Below are positions 1-13,070 of a DNA stretch of 64,000 nucleotides, piece after piece (the first letter of the stretch is position 1; every line of letters starts with the position of its first letter). Both the position numbers and the translations under genes were made by a program. The notes under the pieces were generated by a model, which was given only the letters and a program-made list of their open reading frames with translations, searched no databases and had not been told where the DNA came from. Source of the DNA: Manihot esculenta (lineage: Eukaryota; Streptophyta; Magnoliopsida; Malpighiales; Euphorbiaceae); the NCBI RefSeq assembly GCF_001659605.2, contig NC_035170.2:9104539-9168538 (forward strand). The letters are read 5' to 3'.

Positions 1-340
1 GACCTGATCGATAAAATGCAAGCAAAATGGAGGCTAGTTCATGAAAAGGTATGCTGTAATGCTGAAATAATGTTTATGCAGTAATGCTATTAAATAGGTA
101 AGGTTCATGTTCCAGTATCCATCATTGAGGAAGAAGTTATGGCTAACGTCTTTGACAACTAGGTACCCAACTGAATATCTATCAACTAATGAAGCATGGA
201 TAAAGGTTCAACTACTTCCATAACCAAATGGAAGTGCTTACAATCTTGTTCTAGGCAGAAGACAGCGTTGTTACATTGGAGGTTGCAACCAACGGACAAA
301 CAAAATCAGTTAACGTGATTCACAGCTTTGAGAAAAAGTG
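1..340 (+). other. Possible exon remnants of an unidentified gene
   Basis: Positions 1-48 read as an open stretch (DLIDKMQAKWRLVHEK) followed at once by a GT donor-like site. After a CAG near 115 the same phase continues open to about 210 (beginning YPSLRKKLWLTSLTTRYP) and ends at AAG|GT. A third possible piece after the CAG near 258 reads to a TGA near 340. The codon-like texture and splice-like borders suggest the 3' end of a gene whose body lies left of the window, or a decayed copy of one. I do not recognise the family. The third exon can be read in more than one frame, so its assignment is uncertain. Confidence 0.3.
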
Positions 341-400
341 ACATCGTGGAATCCAAATGTGCCGTGAAACTATAAGGGTACGTTTAGGACAACAGTTTTG

Positions 401-910
401 TTTTTTTTTTTCTATTTTTAAAGAAAATTATAGTTTTTATCTTTTTACAGAAAATAAGAAAAAATATATATATAAAAACTTGTTTTTGCCTGCAATAATA
501 AAAAATGTTTTCTAAGTAAAAAAAATCATAACTTTCCATATTAAATTGTTTAAAATTATATCTAAAAACTTAGTTGCTTTACTTTTAAAAATTTTTACCT
601 TGTAAGAACATAATTAATTTTATAACTGTAGATCAATATCTTTTGATTTAACGGTTGAATATAACTGATAGAAATCGGTTGAATATGATTGGCTCAATTC
701 TTTGTGGATCCTACCTTTTTTTAAGCCTTGTAATTGATCATACCTTTTATTTTTCTCAATTGTGTTTGACAGATAATTTTTGTAATAATTTAAGGGATGC
801 CAAATCCTTATATGTCTAAAAATAGAACGTGTTTTTTTTATAAAATAAGATCCAAAAGTAAAATGTAATAAAGCCATTAGTCCAATAGACCAATAGAATG
901 GATGCATTTA
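401..910. other. AT-rich spacer without recognisable gene
   Basis: The stretch is AT-rich with T-runs. Its short open frames have no recognisable motif. It separates the exon-like remnants from the copia fragment. Confidence 0.5.
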
Positions 911-3775
911 GATCTTCTAAATTTTGATGTTCAAAAAGAAAGAAAGGAAAGGGTCTGTTTCCTGAGGCTGCTGTTATGGCAGTCAAGAAAGGTAAGACCG
1001 GCATAACTTGTTTTCAGTGTGGCAAATCTGGTCATGTCAAGGCTCAATGCTATAGACTCATTGGATTTCCAGCGGATTTTAAGGTCACAGAGTCAAGAAG
1101 TGGTGCACCATCTAGAAATAATTCTAACCATTTGTCAAGATCTTCTGTTCAACAGGTATCTTCTGCTAGTAATGAGACTACAAGTCAATTGAATCTTTCC
1201 AAGGAACAACTCCAAAAACTCATGACTCTTCTCAATGATCAAAATTCAAAAAGTATCAATACTTCCTCTTCTCCTCCTCCTCAAAACTCACAAGTTAATG
1301 CAGCAGGTATAGTATCTAGTGTTCTTTCTTCTCATACAGTTCATCACAATTCTAAGTCTTGTTCAAGTCACTCATGTTGGATTGTTGACACTGGGGCTAC
1401 TAATCATATTATCTATGATGCTTCATTATTTATGCACTCATCACCGGTCAATAATTCCTTTGTCTCTCTACCTAATGGACAAAAGGTTCAAGTTGAGTCC
1501 ATTGGTTCTGTGCAACTCAATTCAAGTCTAATTCTCAATGATGTGATGTTTATTCCTGCTTTCAATTTCAATCTCCTGTCAGCAAGCAAGTTGATTAATT
1601 CACAGCATGTATGCCTTCTTTTCATGAATGATCAATGCTTGATCTAGGATCTTTCCATATGGATGATGATTGAATTAGCTAAACAAAGAGGTGGATTATT
1701 CTACTTAGAATAATAGTCAATCACTTACTCAGGTCACTGTTCCACTGTTTCTGCAACTAAACATACTTTTGAAGTATGGAACCATCGTTTGGGGCATTCA
1801 TCTGATAATAAACTTTCAGTTTTACAGTCCAAGTTGAAATTTTAATGCAATAAATCTATTTGTCCTTGTGAGTCCTATCATAGAGCCAAGCAAAGGAGAT
1901 TATCCTTTCCTCAACACATTCCTGAAACCACTTCCCTCTTTGGATTAGTACATATGGATGTTTGGGGACCTTACTCTCAAAAGGATATCAATAAAAATCA
2001 CTATTTCTTGACTGTTGTAGATGATTTTTCCAAGTCTGTGTGGACATTTCTCATGTAAACCAAGTCTGAAGTATCTTTTTTTATACCTCAATTTTGCAAG
2101 TTTGTGCAAACTCAAATTCATATATGTGTTAAACAAATAAGGACTAACAATAGAAGTGAATTCAATCTAGAGAATTTCTTTGCATCTAGTAGTGCTATAT
2201 ATCAAAGAAACTGTGTTTACACCCCACAACAGAATGGAGTAGTACCAGAACATACTCATTGTGGCCACAGCACTACTATTTCACTCACAACTACCTTTGC
2301 ATTTTTGGGAACCTGCAGTTTTGACAGCTACCGATTTGATCAATAGAACTCCTATGGCTCATCATCACAACAAGACTCCTTATGAGATTCTCTTTGGCAA
2401 ACCTCAGTGAACATTTGAGATCCTTTGGCTGTTTATCCTTTGCTTCTAACATTCTTGCCCACAGAACTAAGTTTGACTCAAGGTCAAGAAAATGTGTATT
2501 CATTGGTTACTCAAAAGGGGTTAAAGGGTACAGGCTTTATGACTTAGATACACTTCATTTGTGTCCAGAGATGTTGTTTTTTTATGAAGAGAATTTTCCA
2601 TTCAAACAAGACCAATATTCAATTTCTAATGATTCTCTAGAGTTCCTAATCTTGTCCTGCCTATTATACCTAGTTCAAATCACACAATTACAACCTTGAA
2701 GTTAATGTTCAATCACAACCTACTGGTATTGAAACTATTGCTCCTCATCCATAGACTATTGAAACAAATAGTTCTATTGATTCACAAATTGTTGAAACTA
2801 TTGATCCTCATCCATCACCTGCTCCCTTACCCTTGCCAACGGTAAGGAGAAGTTCTAGAGCTTCTAAATTACCCACATACTTGCATGATTATCATGTTCA
2901 GCTACAAAATCATTCAAATGAATCATCCTCATCCTCTGTCACATCTCATCCCATTCAGAGGTTTCTCTCTTATCACAAAATTTCTCCTTCTTATAAGTCT
3001 TTTATTTTAAATGTCTCTACCACATATGAACCTCAGACATACCACAAACTGTTCAATTTTCTCACTGGAGGGAAGCTATGAAGACTGAACTTGATGCTTG
3101 CACAAAACAAGGTTGGTGGCTAAAAGGTATACTTAAAGTGCAAGATTTGATTTTCAAGAAACCTTTAGCCTTATGGCTAAACACACCATTGTAAGAGCTT
3201 TCTTGGCTTTAGCATCTATTCAAGGTTGGCAGTTGTCCTAAATGGATAGCAGTAATGGATTTCTTAATGGTGAATTGCATGAGGAAGTATACATGGACCT
3301 TCCCTTAGGTTATCTGCCTCAAAGGGAGTGTAAAGGCAGTCATGAAGGCCATTCTAAACTAGTATGAAAGCTTCAGAAGTCTTTATATGGCCTGAGAATA
3401 GGCTTCAAGGTAGTAGAATCTTAGGTTTATAAAATGTCTCTTGCAGGAAGGGTTCGTTCAGTCAAATTCTGACTATTCTTTGTTCACTAAACACACTCAG
3501 CTTAGATTCATTAATGTTTTGGTTTATGTAGATAATATCATCATTGCAAGCAAAAACAGACAATTGATAGAACAGTTTAAGAAGACTTTGAGTTCTCATT
3601 TCAGATTGATGATTTGGGAAAACTCCAGTACTTCCTTGGTCTTGAGATTGCCAGGTCTTCTCAAGGCATTGCCATTACACAAAGAAAGTTTGTTATAAAA
3701 ATATTAGAAGAATTTGGAGTTCTTAGAGCAAAGCCTAGTTCAGTACCAATATAAGTCAATACCAAGTTGACACAT
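910..3775 (+). mobile_element. Decayed Ty1/copia retrotransposon, gag-pol remnant
   Basis: The copia order gag-protease-integrase-reverse transcriptase (RT) can be read in pieces. A CCHC zinc knuckle (CFQCGKSGHVKAQC) lies at 1009-1050. A protease motif (WIVDTGATNHI) starts near 1378. GAG-preintegrase and integrase pieces cover about 1760-2350 (e.g. VHMDVWGPY, FLTVVDDFSKS and TPQQNGV). The integrase C-terminal block LRSFGCLSFASN is near 2412. RT pieces run from about 3190 to 3770, including LVYVDNIII near 3520. Many stops and frameshifts break the reading frame. The N-terminal gag and both LTRs are missing, and the RNase H end is cut near 3770. This is an old, doubly truncated copy. The ATG at 976 merely opens the frame and is not a likely native start. 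Confidence 0.9.
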
Positions 3776-4014
3776 GGTATGCATCTGCCTCCGCTGCTAA
3801 GTATAAAATATTGGTTTATTTTCTTTTTGGCAACAAATAAAAAATATGACTAAAATTATTGTTTTATTAAATATATAATAAATTTTTTATTAAAGTAAAT
3901 CATTATATATTGTATAAAAGTGAAAATTTTTTTTATAACAATTTTAAACTGCTGGTAAACTATTGTTTTAATAGTTTTGAGCCAATAATTTTACAATTGC
4001 TACTGTTTTAATAC

Positions 4015-4511
4015 TGATGACCGCTGGGTTTCTTCGCCCCGGTCTGAGACCAGGCCCACTAGGGGAGCCCATAATCTGAAGGCTTCTAAGCCCACTCCAA
4101 GAACCAGGTCCAGCCCTCTCAGCTCAAAGACTAGACTCCAGTCAGTTTCTTCAATTAGGTCGGCCCAGCTCTTCCGGCCTAATGAACAGATTCCCTCTAG
4201 GCCTAGTCTTAACCTTGTCTTCCGGCCCAGCTCGGAACCAGGAAGGAATTCAGCCCGTTCGCCTTGTGAGACCATCCGCATGCGCGTCCGGGGAGAATCA
4301 GGGGCCGTTACGCATGGGGCAGCGATCTAATTTCCTCGTACGTCCATATCAACGTGACAGGGACAGATGGCCCAATGACATGCATTCTGTTACACCTCAC
4401 TAGCGGACAAAAGGAAACATATAAAAGGAGAAATACACTCCTCCAGGTCTAAACTTTTTCCAGTTTTACAGAACCCTTGTAAAACCCTATTTTCTGAATC
4501 TCAGATCATCA
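4015..4511 (+). mobile_element. Solo LTR, 497 bp, GC-rich family
   Basis: The element starts TGATGACC and ends CATCA, giving the TG...CA ends of an LTR. It is flanked by AATAC (4010-4014) and AATAG (4512-4516), a five-base TSD with one mismatch. A TATA box (TATAAAAG) lies at 4420-4427. It is strongly related to the solo LTR at 13733-14232, sharing blocks such as CGTTACGCATGG, CCTCGTACGTCC and GACAAAAGGAAAC near the TATA box. No internal retrotransposon region adjoins it, so LTR-LTR recombination is the likely origin. Confidence 0.85.
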
Positions 4512-6584
4512 AATAGTGTTGCTTAAAACTCTAAAATATAGTAGTATCTATTTATTTGTAATATTTTTTTGTCTTATAAGTTCAACTTATAAACTACAAA
4601 GAATAAGTTGGAGAGACCAACTTTTCATTTTGGTTCTTATACATAAATTGTAAGTTTATTTGACTGAGCATGTTACTATATTGCTTTCATTTAATTTTAA
4701 AATTTCATTATATATATTTGGGTAAATTATATTGTAGTTCCTGAATTATACTATAATTAACGGATCAATTCTTATATTTTTAAAATTAAATATTTAAACC
4801 TCTCTATTTTTATTTCGTCCAAATGTATAGTTCCTCATCCATTTTTTCGTTAATTCAAAGGTAAATAGTTGGTTAAACCTCTGAAATTTTTTTTTTTTTA
4901 TAATACTCTTATTATACTATAGAACGCATATTAAAAAACTTTTATATTTAAAAACTCAAATCTTACCATTTGCATTCGAACTTACTTCCACATTATGTTT
5001 GTCTTACTTCCATTTGGAAGCACTACAAACCTTACAATATTTAGCATCTTTATATTCCTTCTAAAATAACATGCAATTATTAATAGCCCAATTGATTAAA
5101 AAAGGCTTAACATTTGCACGAATTTGCATTTTAATTCAAATCTTAGTTTTGGTTTAAGTGGTCTAATATTTATATTTTGGTACAATTTTAGTCAATTTGC
5201 AAATTCCTAAATTTGATAGTTTATGCGGCAATTTGATAATCTAGCTAGCATGAGACTTGTATTATTATTAATTTTTTTTATATAAACTAATTATCAAATG
5301 ACTAAAAAAGCCAAACGTTGACATTATTTTGCATTTAAATCTAAATATTTAAATTTTAATTTAATTGGCCCCATATTTACCGAGGTAATTCTAGTCAATT
5401 TTTAAAAATCAACATATAAATAAAATATCAAATGTATTATTTTATTATCTTTTAAATATAAACTAATTTTATATATAAAAATAATATTAATTCAAACTTT
5501 TAAATAATTTATTTAATTTTAAAAATAATAATAATTTAACTATTAAATATACAGCCGATGGTTTCAACAATAAGTAAATTTTATTTTGATCAATAATTAT
5601 CAAACTTTTATAATAGATATATTATTTTTAATTATTTCATATATGCTGTTATTTTGAATTAAATCTATTATAAAATATTTATAATTATTATTATAAACTA
5701 AAATTTATCACGGTTGAAAATATAATCATATATTTAACGATTAAATCGTTTATCTTTAATTTTGATTTTAAAAATTAGCTAAAATTACACCTAAACATAA
5801 ATTTTGGGTCAATTTATTCAAAATTTAAATATTTGGATTAAAATGTAAAATAATACTAATATTATGTCTTTTTCGATCAATTAACTAATTAAAATAATTA
5901 TAGTAATACACGTAACATGTCAGCTAAACTATTAAATTGTTACATACACTATTAAATTTAATAATTTTTAGATTAACAAAAATTGCATGTCGAATCAATT
6001 AAATTAAAATTAAAATATAAATATATACAAATATTAGATTTTTTAAATCAATTGATCTTATTTATATAAGTATCTATTATAAAAAGAACAAAATCTCAAA
6101 TTATTTTCTTTGCTTTATAATATGAATAAGGAAAATTAAACATTTTAGAAAGTATTTCTTCTTTTTATCATCTTCAACGACATATTAAATCACTCATTAC
6201 TACATCTTTCAAGACTTTAAATATGAAATAATTTTATCAGACAATGTTGAGCCTTTGTAACCTTCGTATAATGGCTGGTAAGAATCCCTTAAAAGTTATA
6301 AAATTTCTTTGCTTCATCATTCAATTCCTAAAAGATTAATTTATTATCACTATTAAAATCATTGAAATTGAAATAGAGATCTTTCATAATTTCTTCCATC
6401 TCATCCATACTATCATCTCTCAATCCACCATCATCATCACTTTCAGATTGAATCTCACATAATTTCTCCCCATGGTTATACCAAAAGGTATAATTCTTCA
6501 TTATCTCATACAATTTTTAGTATATTTCAACTGCGTCACGAGCTTTTAAATGTATATTTCTACATTTCACATACGAGCAGGCGT
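4512..6584. other. Very AT-rich intergenic DNA
   Basis: This is about 2 kb of low-complexity AT-rich sequence with many short A and T runs. I see no coding motif, RNA gene or bounded repeat. Two stretches near 5100-5420 and 5760-5870 share phrases such as lists of 'taatattta' and 'gtcaattt' and may be decayed copies of one repeat. Confidence 0.5.
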
Positions 6585-7020
6585 TGGCAGTATTCGATTC
6601 AAACTGAAAAAATTGATCGAACCGAATTAATTTAAAATTTTAGTTCGATTTTTTATTCATTTCAGTTCGATTCAGTTTTTAATTTCAAAAATTTTAATTA
6701 TTTTAGTTCGATTCTGTTTTGATTAGAAAAAATCAAAAAAACCAAATCGAACCGATTAATGATAATAGTATATTATTTTCAATCATATAAAGAGATTAGA
6801 TCATATTAAAATTAGAATATTCCAATTAAATTTTAAAATATTAAAAATAAAGGATAAAAGACAAAAAAATTTATTAAAAATTTTAACAAATCAAACAGAA
6901 TTAAGTCGAACCGAATTAGATCGATTCAATTTGATTTGATTTCTAATCAAAATCAGTTTTGTTCGATTTTCATAAAAACTAAAATTTTATAAAATTTATA
7001 ATTTGAAAAGTTATTTTACT
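6585..7020 (+). repeat. hAT-like MITE, copy 1
   Basis: The body is rich in alternating ATTCGATT and GAACCGAA motifs and matches the copies at 9229 and 43020 in order, for example AAAAATTGATCGAACCGAA near the left and AAAATCAGTTTTGTTCG near the right. The core between about 6760 and 6850 is the same AT-rich segment found in the other copies. I could not find clear terminal inverted repeats (TIRs) or a TSD, so the boundaries are approximate and the right end may be truncated. Confidence 0.6.
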
Positions 7021-7567
7021 GATATATAATCTATTTTAATTTATTCTGTTTATAATTTGTATCGTTGATGCATGAAATTTTATTTTCTAAAAAATGAAAT
7101 TAACCCTGAAATTCCCGATTTTAATTATTTTTAAAAAAAGTTACTGTGCGATTTCGCTAAAAAATAATTAAAAAACAAAAATAAAAAGAAGAAGAGAGAA
7201 GAACGGAGCAGGCCCACTCAGAATGATAAATGTACTCCAGTAAAACCAAGTAGGCCCACATACAAATTATGACCGTTATCCACTTACTGTCCCAGGTGTA
7301 CGGTTATCATTTTCCTATCTGTAAGACGATTTGCGTCTTCTCTGACGGAGATAGGTTGTAGATATTTTCTTCTTTGTTCAGCCACACGAGATTCTACCCC
7401 CGTCCCCACTTCACATTTTTCGAATTTTAAAAGTAAAAGAACAGCTTTATAGCCGTTGAAACCCCAAAAACAATCAAAACTTCTCAACCTCTGCTCCAAA
7501 TCTCTGCTTATTCAGGTTTGCATTTCAGATTTTCAAACCTAAATTTGGGGAAGAAAGATAGAAAGAA

Positions 7568-8674
7568 ATGAAGGGTATGAAAGGAAAATTAGTGAAAAGG
7601 CTGAAATCAATCAAGCCAATTGGTTACTTGAAGCTTGATCGAGTTCTTCAGGTGAACGCAGTTGATGGATTCATTGAAACATTTACAAAGAGCTCAAGTC
7701 TCAGCGCTGAAACTCAGTTCATAGCCAAAGAATCAGTCCAAGAAAAAGTTGAAGAAAGGAGGGTTCTGAACCAAGAACCTGATATTATCGTTGTAGAAGA
7801 GCTCATGAGAGATCTTGAAGAAGATGATATGGAAAATGGTGATGATATTGACGATAAAGAAAATATTGGGCCTCATGTTGGGGTCAAAGGTAAGATGGAG
7901 ACTTCTTTTAGACAACAAACACCTTTGTCAGAGGTTGACGTCTCATCTTTCCGGCGACCGGATTTGAATTCCGGTACCCTTTTCGACCCAAACCTTTTAG
8001 CAGCCTTTGAAGAGGCAGTGAAAGAGCATTTTAGGATGAGTGAATCAGAGAGACAAGCAAGAATTGAGAAGGAAAATCTCGAAAGAAGAAAAGAAGAAGG
8101 ATCTGAGAGGGAAGCAAGAAATCTTGAAAAATGTGAAGAGGAACCTCCACCAAAATCCCGTAGAATTGAAGAAGAAGAAGAAGAAGAAGAAAAGCCTTTA
8201 TTAAGCTATGATGAGAAGTGTCCTCCTGGAGGTAGTGACTCTGTAATTCTCTACACAACAACACTTCGAGGCATACGAAAAACTTTCGAAGATTGCAACA
8301 GCGTTCGCTTTCTATTAGAGAGTTTCCGGGTGATCTTCTACGAGAGAGATGTGTCAATGCACATGGAATTCAAGGAGGAGCTATGGAGGGTTATGGAAGG
8401 TAAAGCCAAGCCTCCAAGGCTCTTCATTAGGGGAAGATACATAGGGGGTGCAGAGGAAGTTCTTAGGTTACACGAACAAGGGAAGTTTAGACAACTGTTT
8501 GAAGGGGTTCCCATAGATGAATCCACAGGACCCTGTGAAGGATGTGCAGGTTTCAGGTTTGTTGTTTGTTTCAATTGCAGTGGGAGCCATAGGATTACTG
8601 AAGATAATGGATTGTCAAGGAAATGCCAGGACTGTAATGAGAATGGTCTCATAATCTGTCCACTCTGTTGCTGA
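7568..8674 (+). CDS. Glutaredoxin-domain protein with C-terminal Cys-rich zinc-like module
   Basis: This is an intronless gene of 368 residues. The N-terminal two thirds is charged and probably disordered, with a run of eight Glu near residue 200. The glutaredoxin-fold domain begins with VILYTTTLRGIRKTFEDC at about residue 226 and continues through the PPRLFIRGRYIGG segment, the glutathione-site region of the fold. The C-terminus has four paired-Cys motifs: CEGC (323-326), CFNC (334-337), CQDC and CPLCC at the end. This layout is typical of the plant glutaredoxin-like family that includes Arabidopsis At5g39865, At3g57070 and At3g28850. The canonical CPYC/CCxC active site is absent; only the Cys of FEDC remains, as is usual for the family, so dithiol oxidoreductase activity is doubtful and a binding or regulatory role more likely. 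The ATG at 7568 is preceded by a purine-rich leader. A second Met lies three codons in. Confidence 0.93.
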   Translation: MKGMKGKLVKRLKSIKPIGYLKLDRVLQVNAVDGFIETFTKSSSLSAETQFIAKESVQEKVEERRVLNQEPDIIVVEELMRDLEEDDMENGDDIDDKENIGPHVGVKGKMETSFRQQTPLSEVDVSSFRRPDLNSGTLFDPNLLAAFEEAVKEHFRMSESERQARIEKENLERRKEEGSEREARNLEKCEEEPPPKSRRIEEEEEEEEKPLLSYDEKCPPGGSDSVILYTTTLRGIRKTFEDCNSVRFLLESFRVIFYERDVSMHMEFKEELWRVMEGKAKPPRLFIRGRYIGGAEEVLRLHEQGKFRQLFEGVPIDESTGPCEGCAGFRFVVCFNCSGSHRITEDNGLSRKCQDCNENGLIICPLCC

Positions 8675-9228
8675 AGAGAAAATGGATTTGTTCCAGCCTT
8701 TGATGAGATTCTGTTTCAGTATTTACTTGTGTTGGGGTGTTATATTCGCACAAATCATAATTCAAATTCTTTTTGTTGTAATGCTTGGAAAGAAGATGGA
8801 GTCTGAGTAAAATGTATTTGTTTGTGGATTGGAATCAGCTTTTTCCATATTCACTATGTACAATTCAAAAATAATCAACACACACTTACCTTTGTTCTCA
8901 TAAATGCAAATTTTGTGAAAGTTTTGGTACATTAATTGGGTTTCTTCTTCTCTTTTTCATATACATTTTATTTTATTTTATTTTATTATTTTTTTAATCG
9001 ACGATAGATAAGATGTTGATTGGTGGAAAGGTCATGGTTTCAAGCATTAGTCTATTGGGCCCAAATAAGTACAGATCCAAACCAATCCCAAGCCTAAAAA
9101 CTAAACCTTGATTTAGATCCAACCCGAAGGCCAAAACCTTCTAAACTAAAACTCTTGCTCTTTCTTTATACCGCCAACACCATAGAATCAACCACATAGG
9201 TTACACAATCTCCGACGGCAGTGGCAAG
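8675..9228 (+). other. 3' UTR and downstream spacer of the glutaredoxin-like gene
   Basis: The TGA stop is followed by T-rich sequence with polyadenylation-like T/G and AATGTA signals up to about 8830. Beyond about 8990 the DNA is non-coding, with no motif I recognise. Confidence 0.45.
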
Positions 9229-9724
9229 TAGGGTGCAGTGTTGGATCCAAATCGAGAAAATTAATCGAATTGAATTAATTTAAAAATTCAGTTTAATTTT
9301 TTATTCATTTCAGTTATATTTGATTTTTAATATTTCAGTTATTTCAATTCGATTCGATTTTTAATTTCAAAATTTTCGGTTATTTCAATTCGATTTAATT
9401 TTGATCTGAAAAAAATTGAAAAAATCAAACAGAACTAATTAGTAATAATAATATATTATTTTCAATAATATAGAGATATTAAATTATATTAAAATTTAAA
9501 TATTTTAATTAAATTTTAAAATATTAAAAATAAAATATTAAAAATAAAAAAATTATTAAAAATTCAAATCGATCAAACTAAACCAAATCAAACTGAATCA
9601 AACTAATTTGATTCAATTTTATGTCTGACTAAAATCAATTTAGTATAATTTTTATAAATATCATAATTTTAATTTATTCGGTTCGATTCGATTTTAAATC
9701 GAACTGACCGAATAGCTCATAATA
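9229..9724 (+). repeat. hAT-like MITE, copy 2
   Basis: The element starts TAGGGTGCAGTG. The flanks GTGGCAAG (9221-9228) and GTGACAAA (9725-9732) match at 6 of 8 bases, consistent with an aged 8-bp hAT TSD. The interior has the same ATCGAATTGAATTAA, ATTTCAATTCGAT and AATCGAACTGACCGAAT order as the copies at 6585, 26202 and 43020. It encodes no protein. Confidence 0.7.
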
Positions 9725-11286
9725 GTGACAAAGCAATTAGAGCACTAGAAAATTATTTTTGAAGGGATTAACATATTAATAAATTGACTTTTTAATTGAT
9801 TTTATTAACTTTATAAAAATACATATTTATATAATATATTTTTCATAAAATTTCATTAGAATTACATGAAAAAGAATCAATTTTTATATTTTAAATTAAT
9901 ATATATATGGATGAAAGAAACTACATAATTTTTTTTAAAACTTAAAATTTATTTATAAAATTTTACTTTTAATATTTTAAAAATATATAAAGATTTGAGA
10001 TTTACATTAAAATATTTTATGTTTAATTAAATCCTTCTAGGTAGCATATATAACAAGAAAATACTCTTAATTTATAAATATTATTTTAATATTTTAATAT
10101 ACTAAAAATAAATGGCAAAATGTCTTCACTATTATTTTTTTAAATTAATTTCTTATTTTCAAGCATTTCAAATATATATATATGGTTTGAATAATTAAAA
10201 TAATTTCATAAAACAAAATTTTCAAGATTAATGTTATATGTAAAATTTAATTTTTTTAAAAAAATATACTTAATCAATCTAATATATTTTAAAAATACTA
10301 TAGTAACTTAAGTAGAATTAAATAAAAAATGTCAATAATATACAAACTTATTAGATATATAATAACAAATAAAAAAATCAAATATTTTACATTATTTATA
10401 TATTAATAACATAAAATAATTATATATATGGGGGATTTTTAGGACGATTTGGGAGTCATGGCCCCACCTGCCCTTCTTCCTGCCAAAACAATAGCACATT
10501 CGCTGAAACCTAAGGAGATAGTAAATGACACGTGCGAACAAAATTACAGCCAACAAAAAAAAAATTATTACTTCATATAAAAGAGGCTTATTAGTTAATC
10601 TCTTATTAGTTAAATTGAGATTAATTTCTCTATTTAAAAAAAATATTAAAATATTTTTAATGCTTTAAAAAATTTACTAATTAATTTTTCTGATAATTAT
10701 TTTTTATATATTTTATTTACACAAAAATCTCAGAAATATTATTCTTGAAGACTAAGAATAAACACAATAAATACATGGGGTTCATCAAAGCAAATGTATC
10801 ATCACACATGGTCATGCCTTTCGTCACAACTTCTGCGTCCTCAAGGTGTGGGATGGCAGCAGCTGTTCAAGTTTTTGAGATCATTTGAGTCATTCCCTTT
10901 ATGGGGTCCTTAAACATTGCCCGAGCTTAAACGAAAATCAAAGATCACGAAGCTAAACCAATTCCAGATCCTTTTAAAAAGGAAAATTTTAAAAGAGTGA
11001 GTTTGTGCGTGTACGTTTTCCATGTATTAAGCGACCAGTGTGGTTGTGCCGTGCTACTTCTGGACCCTTTACTTTTAGACTGTACATAGCTAAACCAAGC
11101 AGAAAAGACAAAGTTTAGTTTGGTCCATCAACAGCGAGCCAAAGCATAAGCTTCACCAAAGTTTCAATTGTAGGTTGGTTTCAGATTGCAAAATTTTACC
11201 AAGCTAAAATTCTCATTTGACGAGTTAGCTGATCAAACTCGATCAAAACTCAACCAAACAAAACAAAGTATCCACAGAAATAATAT
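9725..11286. other. AT-rich spacer, then about 850 bp of more balanced unidentified sequence
   Basis: Positions 9725-10440 are low-complexity AT. From 10441 base composition becomes more balanced, with a G-box-like ACACGTG near 10528 and single-copy-looking sequence to 11286. No open frame or splice pattern was convincing on either strand. It could be promoter or noncoding transcript DNA; I cannot say which. Confidence 0.4.
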
Positions 11287-11893
11287 CATGTTCTGATTAT
11301 TTCTCTATTTTACCTCTCCTTTCTAGCTCCAGCATGGAATCTCTCTTTCATATCTCGTTTTCTAACTCTATCCCTCTTGTTCGTACTTTTGTCCATGAAA
11401 GTTTCATAGTCACAAAACACAATCAATCAAAACTTTATATCAAATAACATGTTAGATTCCAACAAACAAAGACTATGATGTATGCCTTGCCTCTCAGAAT
11501 TTCAACAACCGAACAGGGAAAACAAGGCTTTTTCAAATAAATAGATTAGGCAAACTTCTACTCCGTGCTCCAAGATTTAAGGAATTGGGATAGAATGTAA
11601 CAAGTGCTTTTCAATTTTTTCTGGAACTATTTACAAAAAAGAATCTAATTTACCGTTCATGAGAGTGGATTTGAATAAAGGTGAAAACAGTGTGACTTTA
11701 TTATGTAAGTGTATATTCATTTTCTGAATGCATATAGCGAATTAAATGTGCAAGACAATTGATTATTTTAGATGATTCAGACTAATAGAGTTATATAAAA
11801 GCATTGTTGAGGAATGCAACGAAGGGTTTGTTTTTATTTTCCACCTTTCTGGTTGAGGATGATAAAATCCTTTGAGAATTCCAATATGTTCAT

Positions 11894-13070
11894 TAGGGTT
11901 GTGCACGGTTCATGAGGTTTCGAACTGAATTAAACCCAAACTGTAATGAAATCGAAAAAGAACTGATGTTATAGGGACTGATCCAAACTAAACTTATTTA
12001 ACTATCTGGTTCTAGTTCTGGTTCTTTGTCAAGAATCATATTGGAACCGTACCGAAAAACCGATTCTATATATATGTTTTTTAATAATTTTAATGATATT
12101 ATGGTTAAATTATATAGTTTTAATAATATATTTTATATCCTATGTAGTTCCCATATAATTTCATAAATTATATTATTAAAATTGTATGATTATATTTAAA
12201 GAATTCAAATTTTAATTTTATCAATTGTTAAATAATATATAATAGAAAGCCATAATATGTAAGTGTATAAACAAAATAGTTATTTATGAGTTATTTGAGA
12301 CTTAACTTAATAAAAGTTTAGTTCATTACGCGTATATATATATACTCTCTTTGATGATTATTTTTATATGTAATATTTTCTAACTATTTTTATAAATTAA
12401 ATTATTCATATAATTCATACATGATTCTCTCGTTTAACTATTAAATAGTTATTAACAATATTATAAAATAACCATATATCCTGATTAGTTATTAAAGATT
12501 TCTAATCATACAATTTAAATAATTTAATTAGCTAATTATAATTTACTCTACCCAAATAGGTTATATATATATATGTGTATTTCTTATTTCAAGTATCAAT
12601 GTATTAATTGCTTTATAGTTTTTAATTATATGAGTAAATCACATATTAGTAATATAATATACCTTTACATGTTAATTACACATATATCTTTTAATCAAAT
12701 TTATATAATTAATAACTATATAAAAAAATATAATATTATTACTAAAAATTGTATATAATATATATTAATAATAATACTATTAATGTTTAAATGTTAATAT
12801 TATTATTTTTATTACTATTTCGATGTTAATTATTTAATATTTTAAAATAAACATAAGAATATTATAATTTTATTTGCAAAAATCAATATTTAGAACTTAA
12901 ATGAAACTAAAATTAAAGTTAAAAAAAAACAAAATGAGAACCAAAACCAGAACCGTACTGGAACCCTATCAAAATTTAGCACCAAGTATGGTTCCTAAAA
13001 ATTAAAGAACCAGAGGTTTGGTTCCGGTTCTAGTTCTCAGCAAGAGCCATACAGAAACCCAACAGCTCTA
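11894..13070. mobile_element. Non-autonomous hAT-like DNA transposon, 1177 bp
   Basis: The ends are TAGGGTTGTGCACGG on the left and, read inward from the right, TAGAGCTGTTGGG, an imperfect TAG-type TIR typical of hAT elements. An exact 8-bp TSD, ATGTTCAT, flanks it at 11886-11893 and 13071-13078. Copy B of the surrounding duplication has one ATGTTCAT (about 15410) and no insert, so it shows the empty site. The subterminal regions carry GAACTGAAT and GGTTCCGGTTC motifs in inverted orientation. The core is extremely AT-rich and has no transposase. Confidence 0.9.
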
